Source: Hymenobacter amundsenii
Lineage (GTDB): Bacteria; Bacteroidota; Bacteroidia; Cytophagales; Hymenobacteraceae
NCBI RefSeq assembly: GCF_002204745.1
Contig: NZ_NIRR01000012.1
Coordinates: 39,624 to 103,623 of the forward strand
Length of the DNA stretch: 64,000 nucleotides
Reading direction: 5' to 3'
How positions within the stretch are numbered: position 1 is the stretch's first letter; each line of letters opens with the position of its first letter. Below, piece after piece: positions 1-9,600 of this stretch. Under the pieces are notes generated by a model. The model ran no database searches. It saw only the letters and a list, made by a program, of their open reading frames with translations, and was not told the DNA's origin. The translations under genes were made by a program, and so were the position numbers.

Positions 1-921
1 ATCAATTACCACATACAACAGGCCGATGATGCGATGGGTGGCTTGCAGCACCTGCCCTACTTCCGGGCCCACCAGGCCGAGTTGGCTGAAACTGACTTGC
101 CAGCCCTTACCAAGCTGCTCCATGCCTGCTGGAGCACCGAATATGCGTTGCGAGCCACAGCAGAGCTGGGCGACGAGGATTATTTGCGCAACGCCCTGCA
201 CTGGACCTTTCCCCAGGCTTACCACACCATTACGGCTGGTTTGCAGGCTTTCCTATACACAACTGGTGTGCGCGGAAACAACCCAGCTCTGATCCGGCGG
301 GAAGTAGGACGGCTCGTGGTGCGCAATGCCTACCCGCGGCCCGTATCGTTTTATGCGGCCGGAGCGCACGGCGACTTCAGCATCCATCGGCTGCCGCTAG
401 CCGGTTACAAAGCCGGGTTGCAGATTGCCGGGAAGGAAATTGATGCCCAAGCCCAGATCGGGCAGTTTCTGCGCACTACCCGCACCATTAAGGCGAAGGC
501 GACCCGCCTGCAGGTGCAAGCCAACCCGAATACTGCACTCCGCAGTCAGAAAACCGGTAAAGTGCTTGATAAGTGGACGGCGGCCCACTGGCAGGAGATT
601 ACTTGGCGGTTAGGCTACACCACCATTTTCGATTTGCTGGGCCGGCTACGCATTTCCCAGACCAGTCGGGAAATCGAGCGGTTCGTGGAGGCCGATATCG
701 ACTTTACCCTCTTTCACCAGTCGCTGCTCAATATTGTGGGCTACCTCAACGGTATTCATGAAACATACGTGGCCAAGGCTATGGGCTTGGAGCGCTACCA
801 GCAATTAGTGGCTGAGCTGCCCCGCCATTTACAGAACTCCTTTGTGGAGGAGCGCCTTCGCACCCGGGTAGCCCCACAGCTGAATACCCAAGAAACGCCA
901 GTGTTACGCATGGCCGCTTAG
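1..921 (+). CDS. Hypothetical protein, 5' end outside the window
   Basis: The reading frame is open from the first base (it begins INYHIQQADD) through to the stop at 921, so the true start lies upstream. An internal ATG at 34 exists but nothing marks it as the start. The visible 306 residues are mostly polar and helical-looking, with no signal peptide or membrane segment in the visible part. I recognise no family and see no catalytic motif. The residue content (many H, Y, R and Q) suggests a soluble cytoplasmic protein. A strong terminator follows at 963-988, so it ends its own transcription unit before lysS. Confidence 0.7.
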   Translation: MNYHIQQADDAMGGLQHLPYFRAHQAELAETDLPALTKLLHACWSTEYALRATAELGDEDYLRNALHWTFPQAYHTITAGLQAFLYTTGVRGNNPALIRREVGRLVVRNAYPRPVSFYAAGAHGDFSIHRLPLAGYKAGLQIAGKEIDAQAQIGQFLRTTRTIKAKATRLQVQANPNTALRSQKTGKVLDKWTAAHWQEITWRLGYTTIFDLLGRLRISQTSREIERFVEADIDFTLFHQSLLNIVGYLNGIHETYVAKAMGLERYQQLVAELPRHLQNSFVEERLRTRVAPQLNTQETPVLRMAA

Positions 922-962
922 TGCCCGTAGCACACTGCTCACCTTACTCTTTATATAAGTAA

Positions 963-988
963 GCGCCGGCCTTTTAGGCCGGCGTTTT
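963..988 (+). terminator. Rho-independent terminator
   Basis: A 9-bp GC-rich stem (964-972 paired with 976-984) with a 3-base loop is followed by TTTT. It separates the first gene from lysS. Confidence 0.8.
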
Positions 989-1066
989 CTGTTTGTGGCC
1001 TGGCTGCTTTGGGTAGTCACCAAATGGTGGGATGGGGCAGCGTTAGGTTACGCGGATGGGCTGCGC

Positions 1067-1074
1067 TATTTTTG
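1067..1074 (+). promoter_or_regulatory. Candidate -7 box for lysS
   Basis: TATTTTTG is an exact match to the Bacteroidota TAnnTTTG element, 47 bases before the lysS ATG. No clear TTTG -33 box is seen at the expected spacing; TTAG near 1043 is the nearest. Confidence 0.45.
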
Positions 1075-1121
1075 CGGCTTGACTTTGTTCGGCCCCTGTT
1101 GGGGCCGCTACCCCCTGCCCT

Positions 1122-2678
1122 ATGCAACACCTCAGCGAACAGGAGATTATCCGTCGGAATAAACTGGAAGAGCTTCATAAACTCGGTATCGACCCCTATC
1201 CTTCCGAGCTGTTCGACGTGAACTTCTACGCCCAGGAGATTCTCGATAACTACCACCCCGAGCTTAACAACTTCCAGGAAGTGAGCTTGGCTGGTCGCCT
1301 GATGTCGATGCGGGTGAAGGGCAAGGCCTCGTTCGCGGAGCTCCAGGATGCTTCGGGCCGCATCCAGCTTTATATTAACCGCGACGAAATCTGCCCTGGC
1401 GAAGACAAGGAGCTATATAATACGGTGTTCAAGAAGCTGCTCGATCTGGGCGACTTTATCGGCGTAACCGGCCGCGTATTCAAAACGATGGTGGGTGAAA
1501 CCTCCGTGCACGTTACGGGCCTGACGGTGCTCAGCAAGAGCCTGCGCCCCTTGCCCGTAGTGAAAGAGCGCACCGATGAGGCTACCGGCGAGAAGATAAC
1601 ATACGATGCCTTCACCGACCCCGAGCAGCGCTACCGCCAGCGTTACGTAGACTTAGTGGTAAACCCACACGTGCGGGAGGCATTCATCAAGCGCACCCAA
1701 TTGGTACAGGCCATGCGCAATTACCTCAACGATAAGGGCTACCTGGAAGTGGAAACGCCGATTCTGCAGCCACTGTACGGTGGCGCAGCGGCCCGGCCCT
1801 TCAAAACGCACCACAACACGCTGGACATGACGCTGTACCTGCGCATTGCCAACGAGCTATACCTAAAGCGCCTCATTGTGGGCGGGTTCGATGGGGTGTA
1901 TGAATTCAGTAAGGACTTCCGCAACGAGGGCATGAGCCGGTTTCACAACCCCGAGTTCACCCAGATGGAGCTTTACGTAGCCTACAAAGACTACTACTGG
2001 ATGATGGATCTGGTGGAAGAAATGGTAGAGCGCGTGGCAATGGCCCTGCACGGCAAAACCGAAGTGCAGGTCGGCAACAACCTCATCAACTTCCAGCGCC
2101 CCTGGAAGCGCTATACCATGGCCGAGTCCATCGAGCACTTCACTGGCTTCAACATTGAGGGCAAGAGCGAGGACGAGCTGCGCGCCGCCGCCAAAGACCT
2201 GAAGGTAGGCCTCGACCCCAGCATGGGCAAAGCCAAAATCATCGACGAAATTTTTGGTGAGCATGTGGAGCCCAAGCTTATCCAGCCCACCTTCATCACC
2301 GACTACCCGGTGGAGATGTCGCCGCTGGCCAAGAAGCACCGCAGCAAGCCCGGCCTTGTGGAGCGATTCGAAGCTATTTGCAACGGCAAAGAAATTTGCA
2401 ACGCCTTTTCCGAGCTTAACGACCCCATCGACCAACGCGCCCGCTTCGAGGAGCAGCTGGAGCTCGGCAAGCGCGGCGACACCGAGGCCATGGTGCTCGA
2501 TGAGGACTTCCTACGGGCTTTGGAGTACGGGATGCCGCCAACGGCCGGCCTCGGCATTGGCATCGACCGGCTGAGCATGATCATGACCAATTCCAACTCT
2601 ATTCAGGACGTGCTCTTCTTCCCGCAAATGAAGCCAGAGAATACGAAGTCTGAAAACGCCCCGCATCCAGAGAACTAG
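1122..2678 (+). CDS. lysS: Lysine--tRNA ligase, class II
   Basis: This enzyme charges tRNA-Lys with lysine in the cytoplasm using ATP. The 518-residue length fits the class II LysRS family. An OB-fold anticodon-binding domain spans about residues 55-165 ([20 protein letters not shown]). The class II catalytic core follows, with motif 2 at about 265 ([18 protein letters not shown]) and motif 3 at about 476 ([11 protein letters not shown]). The ATG at 1122 gives the usual short helical N-terminus ([15 protein letters not shown]). It lies alone between two terminators with its own -7 box, so it is probably monocistronic. Confidence 0.97.
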   Translation: MQHLSEQEIIRRNKLEELHKLGIDPYPSELFDVNFYAQEILDNYHPELNNFQEVSLAGRLMSMRVKGKASFAELQDASGRIQLYINRDEICPGEDKELYNTVFKKLLDLGDFIGVTGRVFKTMVGETSVHVTGLTVLSKSLRPLPVVKERTDEATGEKITYDAFTDPEQRYRQRYVDLVVNPHVREAFIKRTQLVQAMRNYLNDKGYLEVETPILQPLYGGAAARPFKTHHNTLDMTLYLRIANELYLKRLIVGGFDGVYEFSKDFRNEGMSRFHNPEFTQMELYVAYKDYYWMMDLVEEMVERVAMALHGKTEVQVGNNLINFQRPWKRYTMAESIEHFTGFNIEGKSEDELRAAAKDLKVGLDPSMGKAKIIDEIFGEHVEPKLIQPTFITDYPVEMSPLAKKHRSKPGLVERFEAICNGKEICNAFSELNDPIDQRARFEEQLELGKRGDTEAMVLDEDFLRALEYGMPPTAGLGIGIDRLSMIMTNSNSIQDVLFFPQMKPENTKSENAPHPEN

Positions 2679-2744
2679 CCGGCGCATCAGCCCTGTCGCG
2701 CACCAGCTTAGCTGATGCCTGGAAAACTTTGGGCCTAGAAATGA

Positions 2745-2783
2745 GAAAGCCTCCCGCCGATAAAGGCGGGAGGCTTTCTTTTT
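2745..2783 (+). terminator. Rho-independent terminator after lysS
   Basis: A 14-bp perfect stem (2745-2758 with 2765-2778) has a 6-base loop and is followed by TTTTT. It is one of the strongest terminators in the window. Confidence 0.88.
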
Positions 2784-2989
2784 CAGATGGCTAACCATTC
2801 CGAGCAACAGCTAAACCAGAAATGTGCGATGGACAACGTACGATTTTACTGAATGGTTGGCTAACCAGTTCCAATCAGAAGCTCTACGGTCGGCAATTTT
2901 GCTAGCCCAACGGCGCTACTCTTCTTTTAAGCCGCCTGTATATGAGCCTACGCAATAACAGTTGGCAGGGTTACACGAAGCGAAAACGA
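2784..2989. other. Intergenic spacer, nothing recognised
   Basis: With the lysS terminator included, the gene-free stretch is about 310 bases. After the terminator I see no reading frame, RNA or repeat. It lies between the end of lysS and the convergent YtxH gene. Confidence 0.5.
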
Positions 2990-3370
2990 CTACGACTTGT
3001 AATGCCCGGGCGCGTGGCGTGAGTCGCTGCCAGCGCCGTCGTAGTCGGAATCAGATCCGGGCATTAGTCCCGACTCGGAGGGCTGCGGACCGGTGGATGA
3101 CCTGCTGAGTGAACCGAGCAAATCGTCGGCGGCCGAGCGGTCGGTGCGGTGTTGCTCCGAATCGGCCGGGTTGCCCCCTCTGATCTGGTCGAGCTTGGCT
3201 TTACCCTCTTTCAGTAACCGAGCTAGGTCTTTGTTGAGTTTGGTGGCTCCCTGCTTGATATCGGCTCGGGCTTCGTCGCCGGTTTCGGGGGCCAATAGCA
3301 GGCCCACTATGATGCCGGCAGTGGCGCCGGCGAGCAGCGACAGAATGACTTTTCCGTTGGTGTCTTGCAT
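2990..3370 (-). CDS. YtxH domain-containing protein
   Basis: The protein has 126 residues. A single glycine/alanine-rich membrane segment near the N-terminus (about residues 8-28, ILSLLAGATAGIIVGLLLAP) is followed by ETGDEARADI, the hallmark of YtxH proteins. A charged amphipathic stretch comes next, then a low-complexity Ser/Asp/Gly tail. The family is small, membrane-anchored, often stress-associated, and has no defined biochemical activity. It follows a second YtxH gene on the same strand, with a terminator between them, so the two may be transcribed separately. The paralogue has a longer helical domain and lacks this Ser-rich tail. Confidence 0.85.
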   Translation of the reverse strand: MQDTNGKVILSLLAGATAGIIVGLLLAPETGDEARADIKQGATKLNKDLARLLKEGKAKLDQIRGGNPADSEQHRTDRSAADDLLGSLSRSSTGPQPSESGLMPGSDSDYDGAGSDSRHAPGHYKS

Positions 3371-3467
3371 AACAGTAGTTTTTTACGGGCAAAAAAAGAC
3401 CGAGCGGCGGCAGGCACACCACGGTAAACATATACTAACGGCGGAGCCTTACCGAGGGTTAAGCAAA

Positions 3468-3498
3468 AAGCCCCCGCTCTTACAAAGAACGGGGGCTT
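3468..3498 (-). terminator. Rho-independent terminator between the YtxH genes
   Basis: A 9-bp stem (3468-3476 with 3490-3498) reads on the minus strand as CGGGGGCTTTTTGCT. It ends transcription of the upstream YtxH gene (3519-3953). Confidence 0.75.
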
Positions 3499-3518
3499 CA
3501 ATAATTAAAACCGACGAC

Positions 3519-3953
3519 TTACAGGTCGTTGAGCATCTTTACGATTTCGCCCTTGGCTTTGCCAAGCTTGTTTTGCAAACGGCCGATAAGTTCGTCGCCC
3601 TGGCCTTCGGTGTACTGGAGGTCGTCATCGGTCAGCTGAGCATACTGCTGCTTCAGCTTGCCTTTGGCAGCATCCCACTCACCTTTGATTTTGAGGCTGG
3701 CGCCTGAGCCAGTCAGGCCCATATCTTCGAGCTTTTCGATGTAGCCTTTGAACTTAGAGTCGAGGTCTTCTCCGTACTTGGAAAGCTGCTCGCCCAACTG
3801 GCCGCTGTACTTAGTAGCGGCACTGCCGATTTTATCGCGGGTAGCTTTGCCTTTTTCGGGGGCCATCAGCAAACCGGCAATGATACCAGCACCGGCACCA
3901 GCCAAAGCAGCGAGGAGAATTTTACCGGAGTTGTCTTCTTCGTAATGCGACAT
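3519..3953 (-). CDS. YtxH domain-containing protein (second copy)
   Basis: I chose the ATG at 3953 ([20 protein letters not shown], 144 residues). A longer in-frame extension exists but does not look like YtxH. The membrane segment covers about residues 11-31 and ends in [15 protein letters not shown]. The rest is a Lys/Glu-rich helical region (residues 35-144), perhaps amphipathic or coiled. Family knowledge suggests a membrane-associated stress protein, but the exact role is unknown. It is the upstream member of the tandem pair and probably arose by duplication. Confidence 0.87.
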   Translation of the reverse strand: MSHYEEDNSGKILLAALAGAGAGIIAGLLMAPEKGKATRDKIGSAATKYSGQLGEQLSKYGEDLDSKFKGYIEKLEDMGLTGSGASLKIKGEWDAAKGKLKQQYAQLTDDDLQYTEGQGDELIGRLQNKLGKAKGEIVKMLNDL

Positions 3954-4149
3954 GATTCTTGGGGAGAGAAAGTTGGAAATAGAGATGCAGAGAGTATCGG
4001 TAGTTTGGGCAGAAAGTTGTTGGTCTCGTCCGCACACCAGATACGGCTCACTATACGAAGCCACGCGGCCGGGGTTTTATGACGGCGCAAAAATTAGCGA
4101 ACAAAAATATTCCATAGCCACTCCCCCACAACCTGAGCCTGCAGGTGAT

Positions 4150-4157
4150 TACCTTTG
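4150..4157 (+). promoter_or_regulatory. Candidate -7 box just ahead of the Kazal lipoprotein
   Basis: TACCTTTG matches TAnnTTTG exactly. It lies only 4 bases before the ATG at 4162, which would imply a leaderless or very short-leader transcript. No -33 box is visible. Confidence 0.3.
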
Positions 4158-4161
4158 TGTT

Positions 4162-4407
4162 ATGTCTCGATATCCTGCTGCTTTTTTCCTTTCGTTGGTT
4201 CTGGTGGCCTGCCAACCCGAAATGTCCCCAACTGCCCCGGCCAGTGCCACATGCATCGATGCCAGCAAAATCAGGCCTAACGCGGTATGTACAATGCAGT
4301 ACGACCCCGTATGCGGCTGCGACGGCAAAACGTACGGCAATGCTTGCCAGGCCACCAACGCCGGCGTAACCAGTTACACGCAGGGCGAGTGTCCTACTGC
4401 CAAATAA
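4162..4407 (+). CDS. Kazal-type serine protease inhibitor domain lipoprotein
   Basis: This is an 81-residue protein. The N-terminus ([18 protein letters not shown]) is a lipoprotein signal with the lipid-modified Cys at about residue 17. The mature part is one Kazal domain (about residues 31-78), with the spaced cysteines of [20 protein letters not shown] and a final GEC. Kazal domains block serine proteases by a substrate-like loop. A lipid-anchored form at the cell surface or periplasm could protect against the cell's own or foreign proteases, which is inference. The ATG at 4162 is chosen because it gives the lipobox. The cupin gene starts 15 bases downstream, so co-transcription is likely. 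Confidence 0.88.
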   Translation: MSRYPAAFFLSLVLVACQPEMSPTAPASATCIDASKIRPNAVCTMQYDPVCGCDGKTYGNACQATNAGVTSYTQGECPTAK

Positions 4408-4422
4408 CTTTTCGCTTCTCTT

Positions 4423-4794
4423 ATGTCCGAAAAACGCTATTTCCGCCAGCAAATACCTTTCGTAGTGCCCACCACCGATGGCAAGCTCATTGAGGAGCAC
4501 ATTGGCCAAGCTAGTACCGGCACCAACCAATACAGCGTGGCGCACATGGTAGCACCGCCCCAATGGAGCGAACCTCACCAACGGCCCGAGTTTGATGAAG
4601 TGACCATTATCGTACGCGGCCGCAAGCAGTTTGAAATTGATGGCGACGTGGTAGAGCTGAGTGCCGGCGAATCGTTGCTGATCAAGGCCGGGGCACGGGT
4701 ACGTTACTCCAACCCTTTCGATGCCGAGTGTGAGTACTGGTCGATCTGCGTACCGGCTTTCAGCCCGGCTACGGTGCATCGGGAGGAAGAGTAA
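4423..4794 (+). CDS. Cupin domain-containing protein
   Basis: This is a 123-residue single-cupin protein. The core runs about residues 40-110 and includes PEFDEVTIIVRGRKQFEIDG and the second strand block LSAGESLLIKAGARVRYSNP. Only some of the usual metal ligands are evident (His near PHQRP, Glu in EFDE), so whether it binds metal is uncertain. The substrate is unknown; small cupins serve as isomerases, dioxygenases or ligand sensors. No signal peptide is present, so it is probably cytoplasmic. It lies directly after the Kazal lipoprotein on the same strand. Confidence 0.8.
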   Translation: MSEKRYFRQQIPFVVPTTDGKLIEEHIGQASTGTNQYSVAHMVAPPQWSEPHQRPEFDEVTIIVRGRKQFEIDGDVVELSAGESLLIKAGARVRYSNPFDAECEYWSICVPAFSPATVHREEE

Positions 4795-5060
4795 AAACTA
4801 CTTATTAAAGACGAATGCGGCGGGCCGGGAGGTTCGCCGCACTCATTTTGGGCGTAATCGGCGGTGCAACTCTGGGGTGCGGCTAGTGAAGCATGTGGGC
4901 GGTGAGCCTCTCAGATGAGAGATTAGTGAGTTGTTGAGGCAGTACTCTAAGCACCCGATCCTATTGTCCAATCTGCCGCTTCTATTATTGCTTAGGCCGA
5001 TCTGTACATCCCCGAAGCAGATTGATTATCTTAACCTTCCCATCGTTCTTTCGATTCCTT

Positions 5061-5924
5061 ATGGACCAGCGCATTATCAACCTCTTCGACGAGTACACGC
5101 ACGCCCCGCTAAGCCGCCGCAACTTCCTAGACCGCCTCCAACAATTGGCCGGCAGCACGGCACTGGCGGCCGCAGCACTAGCTATACTGGAACCGGGTTA
5201 TGCCCGGGCCGCCACCGTGGAAACCGATACGAGTAAGCTGACGGAAGAAACCGTGACTTGGCCCGGCGCCGCAGACGTAACGATGCAAGGTTACTTGGTG
5301 CAGCCGAAAGGCCATAAGAAGCGCGGGGCAGTCGTCGTTATTCACGAAAACCGCGGCCTCACCCCTCATATAAAGGATGTAACACGGCGCGTGGCCCAGG
5401 CTGGTTACTTGGCGCTGGGCGTGGATGCACTCTCGGTTTTCGGCGGTACGCCAACGGATGAAGACAAAGGCCGGGAACTGATTGGAAAGCTCGACAAGTC
5501 GCAGACGCTAACCAACTACCTCAATGCCCTCACTTATCTGCGCCAACGCCCCGATTGCAATGGCCGCACGGGTTGCGTAGGTTTCTGCTGGGGCGGCGCC
5601 ATGGCCAACAACCTCGCTACCCACGACCCTCAATTAAATGCCGCGGTGGCTTATTATGGTACGCAGCCCGCCACCGAGGAAGCAGCCAACATCAAGGCCC
5701 ACCTGCTACTGCACTATGCCGGCCTCGATGAGCGAGTGAATGCCGGAAAGGATGTTTGGGCAGCCGCTTTGACCGCCGCTGGTGTGCCCCACGAGCTTTA
5801 TGTGTACGAGGGCGTGAACCACGCCTTCAATAACGATACTTCGCCGGCCCGCTACAACGCCGAAGCCGCCAAATTAGCTTGGGAACGAACCTTACAGCTG
5901 TTTAAAAAGCAAGTAAAAGGCTGA
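5061..5924 (+). CDS. Dienelactone hydrolase family protein, Tat-exported
   Basis: The ATG at 5061 gives 287 residues beginning MDQRIINLFDEYTH. Residues 17-50 form a twin-arginine signal (SRRNFLDRLQQLAG, then an alanine-rich stretch ending GYARA). The remainder is an alpha/beta hydrolase of the carboxymethylenebutenolidase family. It shows IHENRGL (the Glu that holds the nucleophile), GFCWGG (Cys nucleophile near 174), YAGLDER (Asp near 222) and NHAFNND (His near 253). The family hydrolyses dienelactones and related esters; export suggests a periplasmic role with an unknown substrate. About 265 bases without features precede it, and an AT-rich gap follows. Confidence 0.9.
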   Translation: MDQRIINLFDEYTHAPLSRRNFLDRLQQLAGSTALAAAALAILEPGYARAATVETDTSKLTEETVTWPGAADVTMQGYLVQPKGHKKRGAVVVIHENRGLTPHIKDVTRRVAQAGYLALGVDALSVFGGTPTDEDKGRELIGKLDKSQTLTNYLNALTYLRQRPDCNGRTGCVGFCWGGAMANNLATHDPQLNAAVAYYGTQPATEEAANIKAHLLLHYAGLDERVNAGKDVWAAALTAAGVPHELYVYEGVNHAFNNDTSPARYNAEAAKLAWERTLQLFKKQVKG

Positions 5925-6160
5925 TACCACGTTGACTGGTAACCAGTAGGAGTTGCTTTGGATCGGATTGCCAAGGCTTGTTTACTGTGGCCACGCCACT
6001 CATTTTTAGATAAGTCAGACAATCAGTGGCTGGTTATTAATGATAAAACAGACTCATCGACTTCAGTTCAACTACCTAACCACAAGAATTTTAGCGGCAG
6101 CATAAATAGCCATCTACCAGCCAAAATACGACATACATTTGGTGATAGGTAACGCCCAAG

Positions 6161-6184
6161 CATACAGGCATACAGGCATACAGG
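6161..6184. repeat. 8-bp tandem repeat, three copies
   Basis: CATACAGG is repeated exactly three times in the AT-rich leader upstream of SusC. Its function is unknown. Confidence 0.7.
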
Positions 6185-6565
6185 GTGGGCATATATCCAA
6201 TGATGAAGGCGAACCAATATCTGTTGGGCACTTTATAAACCACCGCGTTTTCTTTATTTCGCTGCAGTCCAATAATATGTATTTATTCGATATTATGAAG
6301 TGATTTTATACACCAGTATAGCTCTTCGGATTGGCACGAATAGGTCTGGTGACATAAGGCAATTGTTAAGCTGATATTCACCGAAGTATTGGATTGCTAT
6401 TTTGATCACACTTTTCATCTTCTACAGCCTTTTATTCTATCCTATAGCCTTATACTTGATACTAATGATTATATTGTCAACGCTAACGCGACAGACGGCA
6501 ACAGATGTTGCTGGCGTCTGAACAGATAACAGCGTCGAAGTAGAGCGGAATTTATTGACTGTTTG

Positions 6566-6598
6566 TTTGGCAAATAGTCTGCTTCGTCTTTACATTTA
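6566..6598 (+). promoter_or_regulatory. Candidate promoter of the SusC operon
   Basis: TTTG at 6566-6569 is followed after 21 bases by TACATTTA (6591-6598), one mismatch from TAnnTTTG. Spacing fits the Bacteroidota consensus. It lies 58 bases before the SusC ATG. Confidence 0.45.
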
Positions 6599-6655
6599 GC
6601 ACGATGATAGCCTGTGCTGTAGCAGAGTACCCTCCATTTTTTTTCTCTTCTTTTC

Positions 6656-9600
6656 ATGAAAAAAGCGCTACTTATTGCCTTTCCACTGGTTGCGTTCTCC
6701 GCAATCCAGGTGATGGCACAAACTCGAGCCATTTCCGGACGGGTCACCGACCGTACTTCCGGTGAGGGACTACCCGGGGTTACCGTGTTGCTCAAAGGAA
6801 CCAGCAATGGCGTGTCTACCAATTCCGACGGCACTTTCACCCTTACTGTTCCGGCAACCGGTGGTACGCTGGTATTCAGCTCTATTGGATTCGCTACGGT
6901 GGAGCGGCCTATCGGAACCGAAAACCAGGTCAATGTTGGTCTGGCCAATGACTCCAAGCAGCTGAGCGAGGTTGTAGTTACGGCTCTGGGTATCGAGCGA
7001 GATACTCGTTCGTTGGGTTACGCCACCCAAGAGATCAAAGCCGATCAGCTGTCGCAGAAGTCGGAGCCTAACGTGGTGAACGCCCTGCAGGGCAAGGTTT
7101 CCGGTGTAAACATTACCTCGGCTAGCGGCATGCCCGGGGCCTCGACCAACATCAACATCCGGGGTATAACGTCGATCAGTGGCAACAACCAGCCGCTGTT
7201 CGTAGTCGATGGTATTCCGATCAGTAACGACCTCGACCGGACCTCGAACACGCTCTTCGGTGCCCAGCAGGCCAACCGAGCCCTCGATATCGATCCGGAG
7301 AACGTCGCCAGTATCAACATCCTGAAAGGCCCGGCTGCTGCCGCCCTCTATGGCTCGCGTGCTTCGTCGGGTGCTATCATCATCACCACAAAGTCGGGAC
7401 GCAACGTAAACCGCAAGCTGGAAGTAGCCGTTACATCGAGCTACTCGCTGCAGCAGGTTTACGGCCTCCCCGATTTCCAGAATGATTACGGCCAGGGCTC
7501 CGCGGGCATCAACCCGCTGACCAATGGCAACATCAACACGGGTACGACGCTCTCGTGGGGCCCGCGCTTCGGCACTACCCCCACCCTGTTCAATGGCCTG
7601 CTTTACCGCGATGTTGACGGCAACACCCAGCAGCTCGACTACCGCGCCTATCCTAATAACATCCAGGACTTTTTCCGGACGGGCCATATTCTGCAGAACG
7701 GCGTTAACATCGCCGGTGGCAACGCTGACCAGAGCGTTTCGCTCAACGTCAACAACACCGCTCAGCAGGGCATCACGGAGTTCTCTAAGCTGAACCGGAC
7801 CAGCGTACAGCTGGCTGGCAACACCAAACTGCTCAACAAGCTGAAGGCCGGTGGTTCGGTGAACTTCATTCAGACCAACCAGGTGGGCCCGCAGCAGGGC
7901 AACGGCGGTTCGCCTTTCGGCCGTCTGGGAGCGGTGCCCCGTAGCTACGACCTGCAGGGTCTGCCCTATATCAGCCCAACTGGCCGCAGTATCTTTATTG
8001 GTACCGGCGAGAACCCACGTTGGAGCTTAGAGCGTAACTCGACCTCGTCGAACGTTACTCGCTTCGTGAATGTGGCCAACCTGAGCTACGAAATAACGCC
8101 TTGGCTGAACGTGGCATACCGCGCTGGCTTGGACACGTACACCGACCGGCGGAAGCAGATTTACGACATCGGCTCCCAACGGTCCTCTTCGGGCCAGGTA
8201 ATTGACCAGACGCTGTACCGCAGCGAAATCAACGGTGACCTGTTGGTAACGCTGAAAAAGGACAACATCTTCACCGAAGGATTCAACGCCAACCTGCTGC
8301 TGGGCCAGAACGTCAACCAGCGTAAAGTGCAGGAAGTGTTTGCCCAGGGTGATAACCTGACGCTGCCCAACTTCTATAACCTCAACAACGCGACGACGTT
8401 CTCTAACGGCACGGGCGAATTCTCCTCCAAGCGCCGCCTTTTGGGTTACTACGGGCAGTTGTCGTTGTCTTACAACAACTATCTGTTCCTGGAACTGACG
8501 GGCCGGGCCGACCAGTCGTCGACGCTACCGGTTGCTAACAACACGTTCTTCTATCCCTCGGCGACGGCCAGCTTCGTCTTCACCGACGCCTTCAAGATTG
8601 CTAACGACTATTTCTCGTACGGCAAGATCCGGGGCAACATCGCCCAAGTTGGTCGCGACGCCAATGTTTACTCGCTCAACACCGTCTACACGGTAGCCGC
8701 CCAGGGTAACAACGTTGCCAGCTTCAACTTCCCCTTCACTGCCAACTCCAACACTTACGCTGGTTTCGGCATTGGCAACACACTGGGTGGCGGTACCGAC
8801 TTGACGCCCGAATTCACCCGCTCGTATGAGGCCGGGGTTGACCTGGGCTTCTTCAACAACCGGGTTAGCTTCAACGGTACGTACTTCAAAACCGTCAGCA
8901 AAGACCAGATCCTGAACGTATCCACGGCCCCTTCGTCCGGCTTTACCTCCCGCCTGACTAATGTTGGACGCCTCGACAACCAAGGTTTTGAGGGCTTGCT
9001 GGACATCACGGCCGTTCGGTCGAGCAACTTCAGCTGGAACGTTATTGCCAACTTTACCCGCCTGCGCAACAAGGTGGTGGAAATCTCCGAAGGCGTAACC
9101 GAGTCGTCGATTGGCGGCAACGCCTTCATCGGCACGACTCCTTCCTACAAGGTGGGCTTCCCCTTCGGCGTTATCCGGGGCAACAAGAAGCCGCGGGTAA
9201 CCGATGCCAACAGCCCGTTCTTCGGCCAGTATATCATCAACCCAACGACGGGCCTGTTCGCTCCAGAGCTCAACAACGAAGTAATCGCCGACCCGAACCC
9301 CGAATGGCAGGGTGGTATCACCAACCGCTTCAGCTACAAAGGCATCACGGCTTCGTTCTTGGTTGACGCTGTGTACGGTGGCGACATCGTTTCCTTCTCG
9401 GTAGCCAGCTACAAAGGTGCCGGTGCCCTGGAGGAAACCGGCAAAGACCGCGAAGCGCCCCGCGTTATTCCGGGCGCTATTGCCAACGCCGACGGTAGCT
9501 ATCGGGCCAACACCATTCAGGTAGATGCTCAGTCGTATTGGAGCAGCTTTGGTTTCCAGAGCGACCTGAACGTGTACGATGCCACGGTTTATCGCCTGCG

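Larger units (their letters stand above)
5925..6655 (+). other. Long AT-rich upstream region of the SusC operon
   Basis: These 730 bases hold no convincing gene. The composition is clearly more AT-rich than the neighbouring coding DNA. A short tandem repeat (three copies of CATACAGG) lies at 6161-6184. A candidate promoter lies near the 3' end. No sigma/anti-sigma pair or other regulator, often found beside SusCD loci, is present. Confidence 0.5.

Noticed and set aside
1863..2435. Long minus-strand frame inside lysS
   Set aside because: It is antisense to a certain gene and has the biased composition of a codon-shadow frame.
5958..6152. 64-codon frame in the AT-rich leader of the SusC operon
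   Set aside because: No homology sensed, no start context and composition unlike neighbouring genes.
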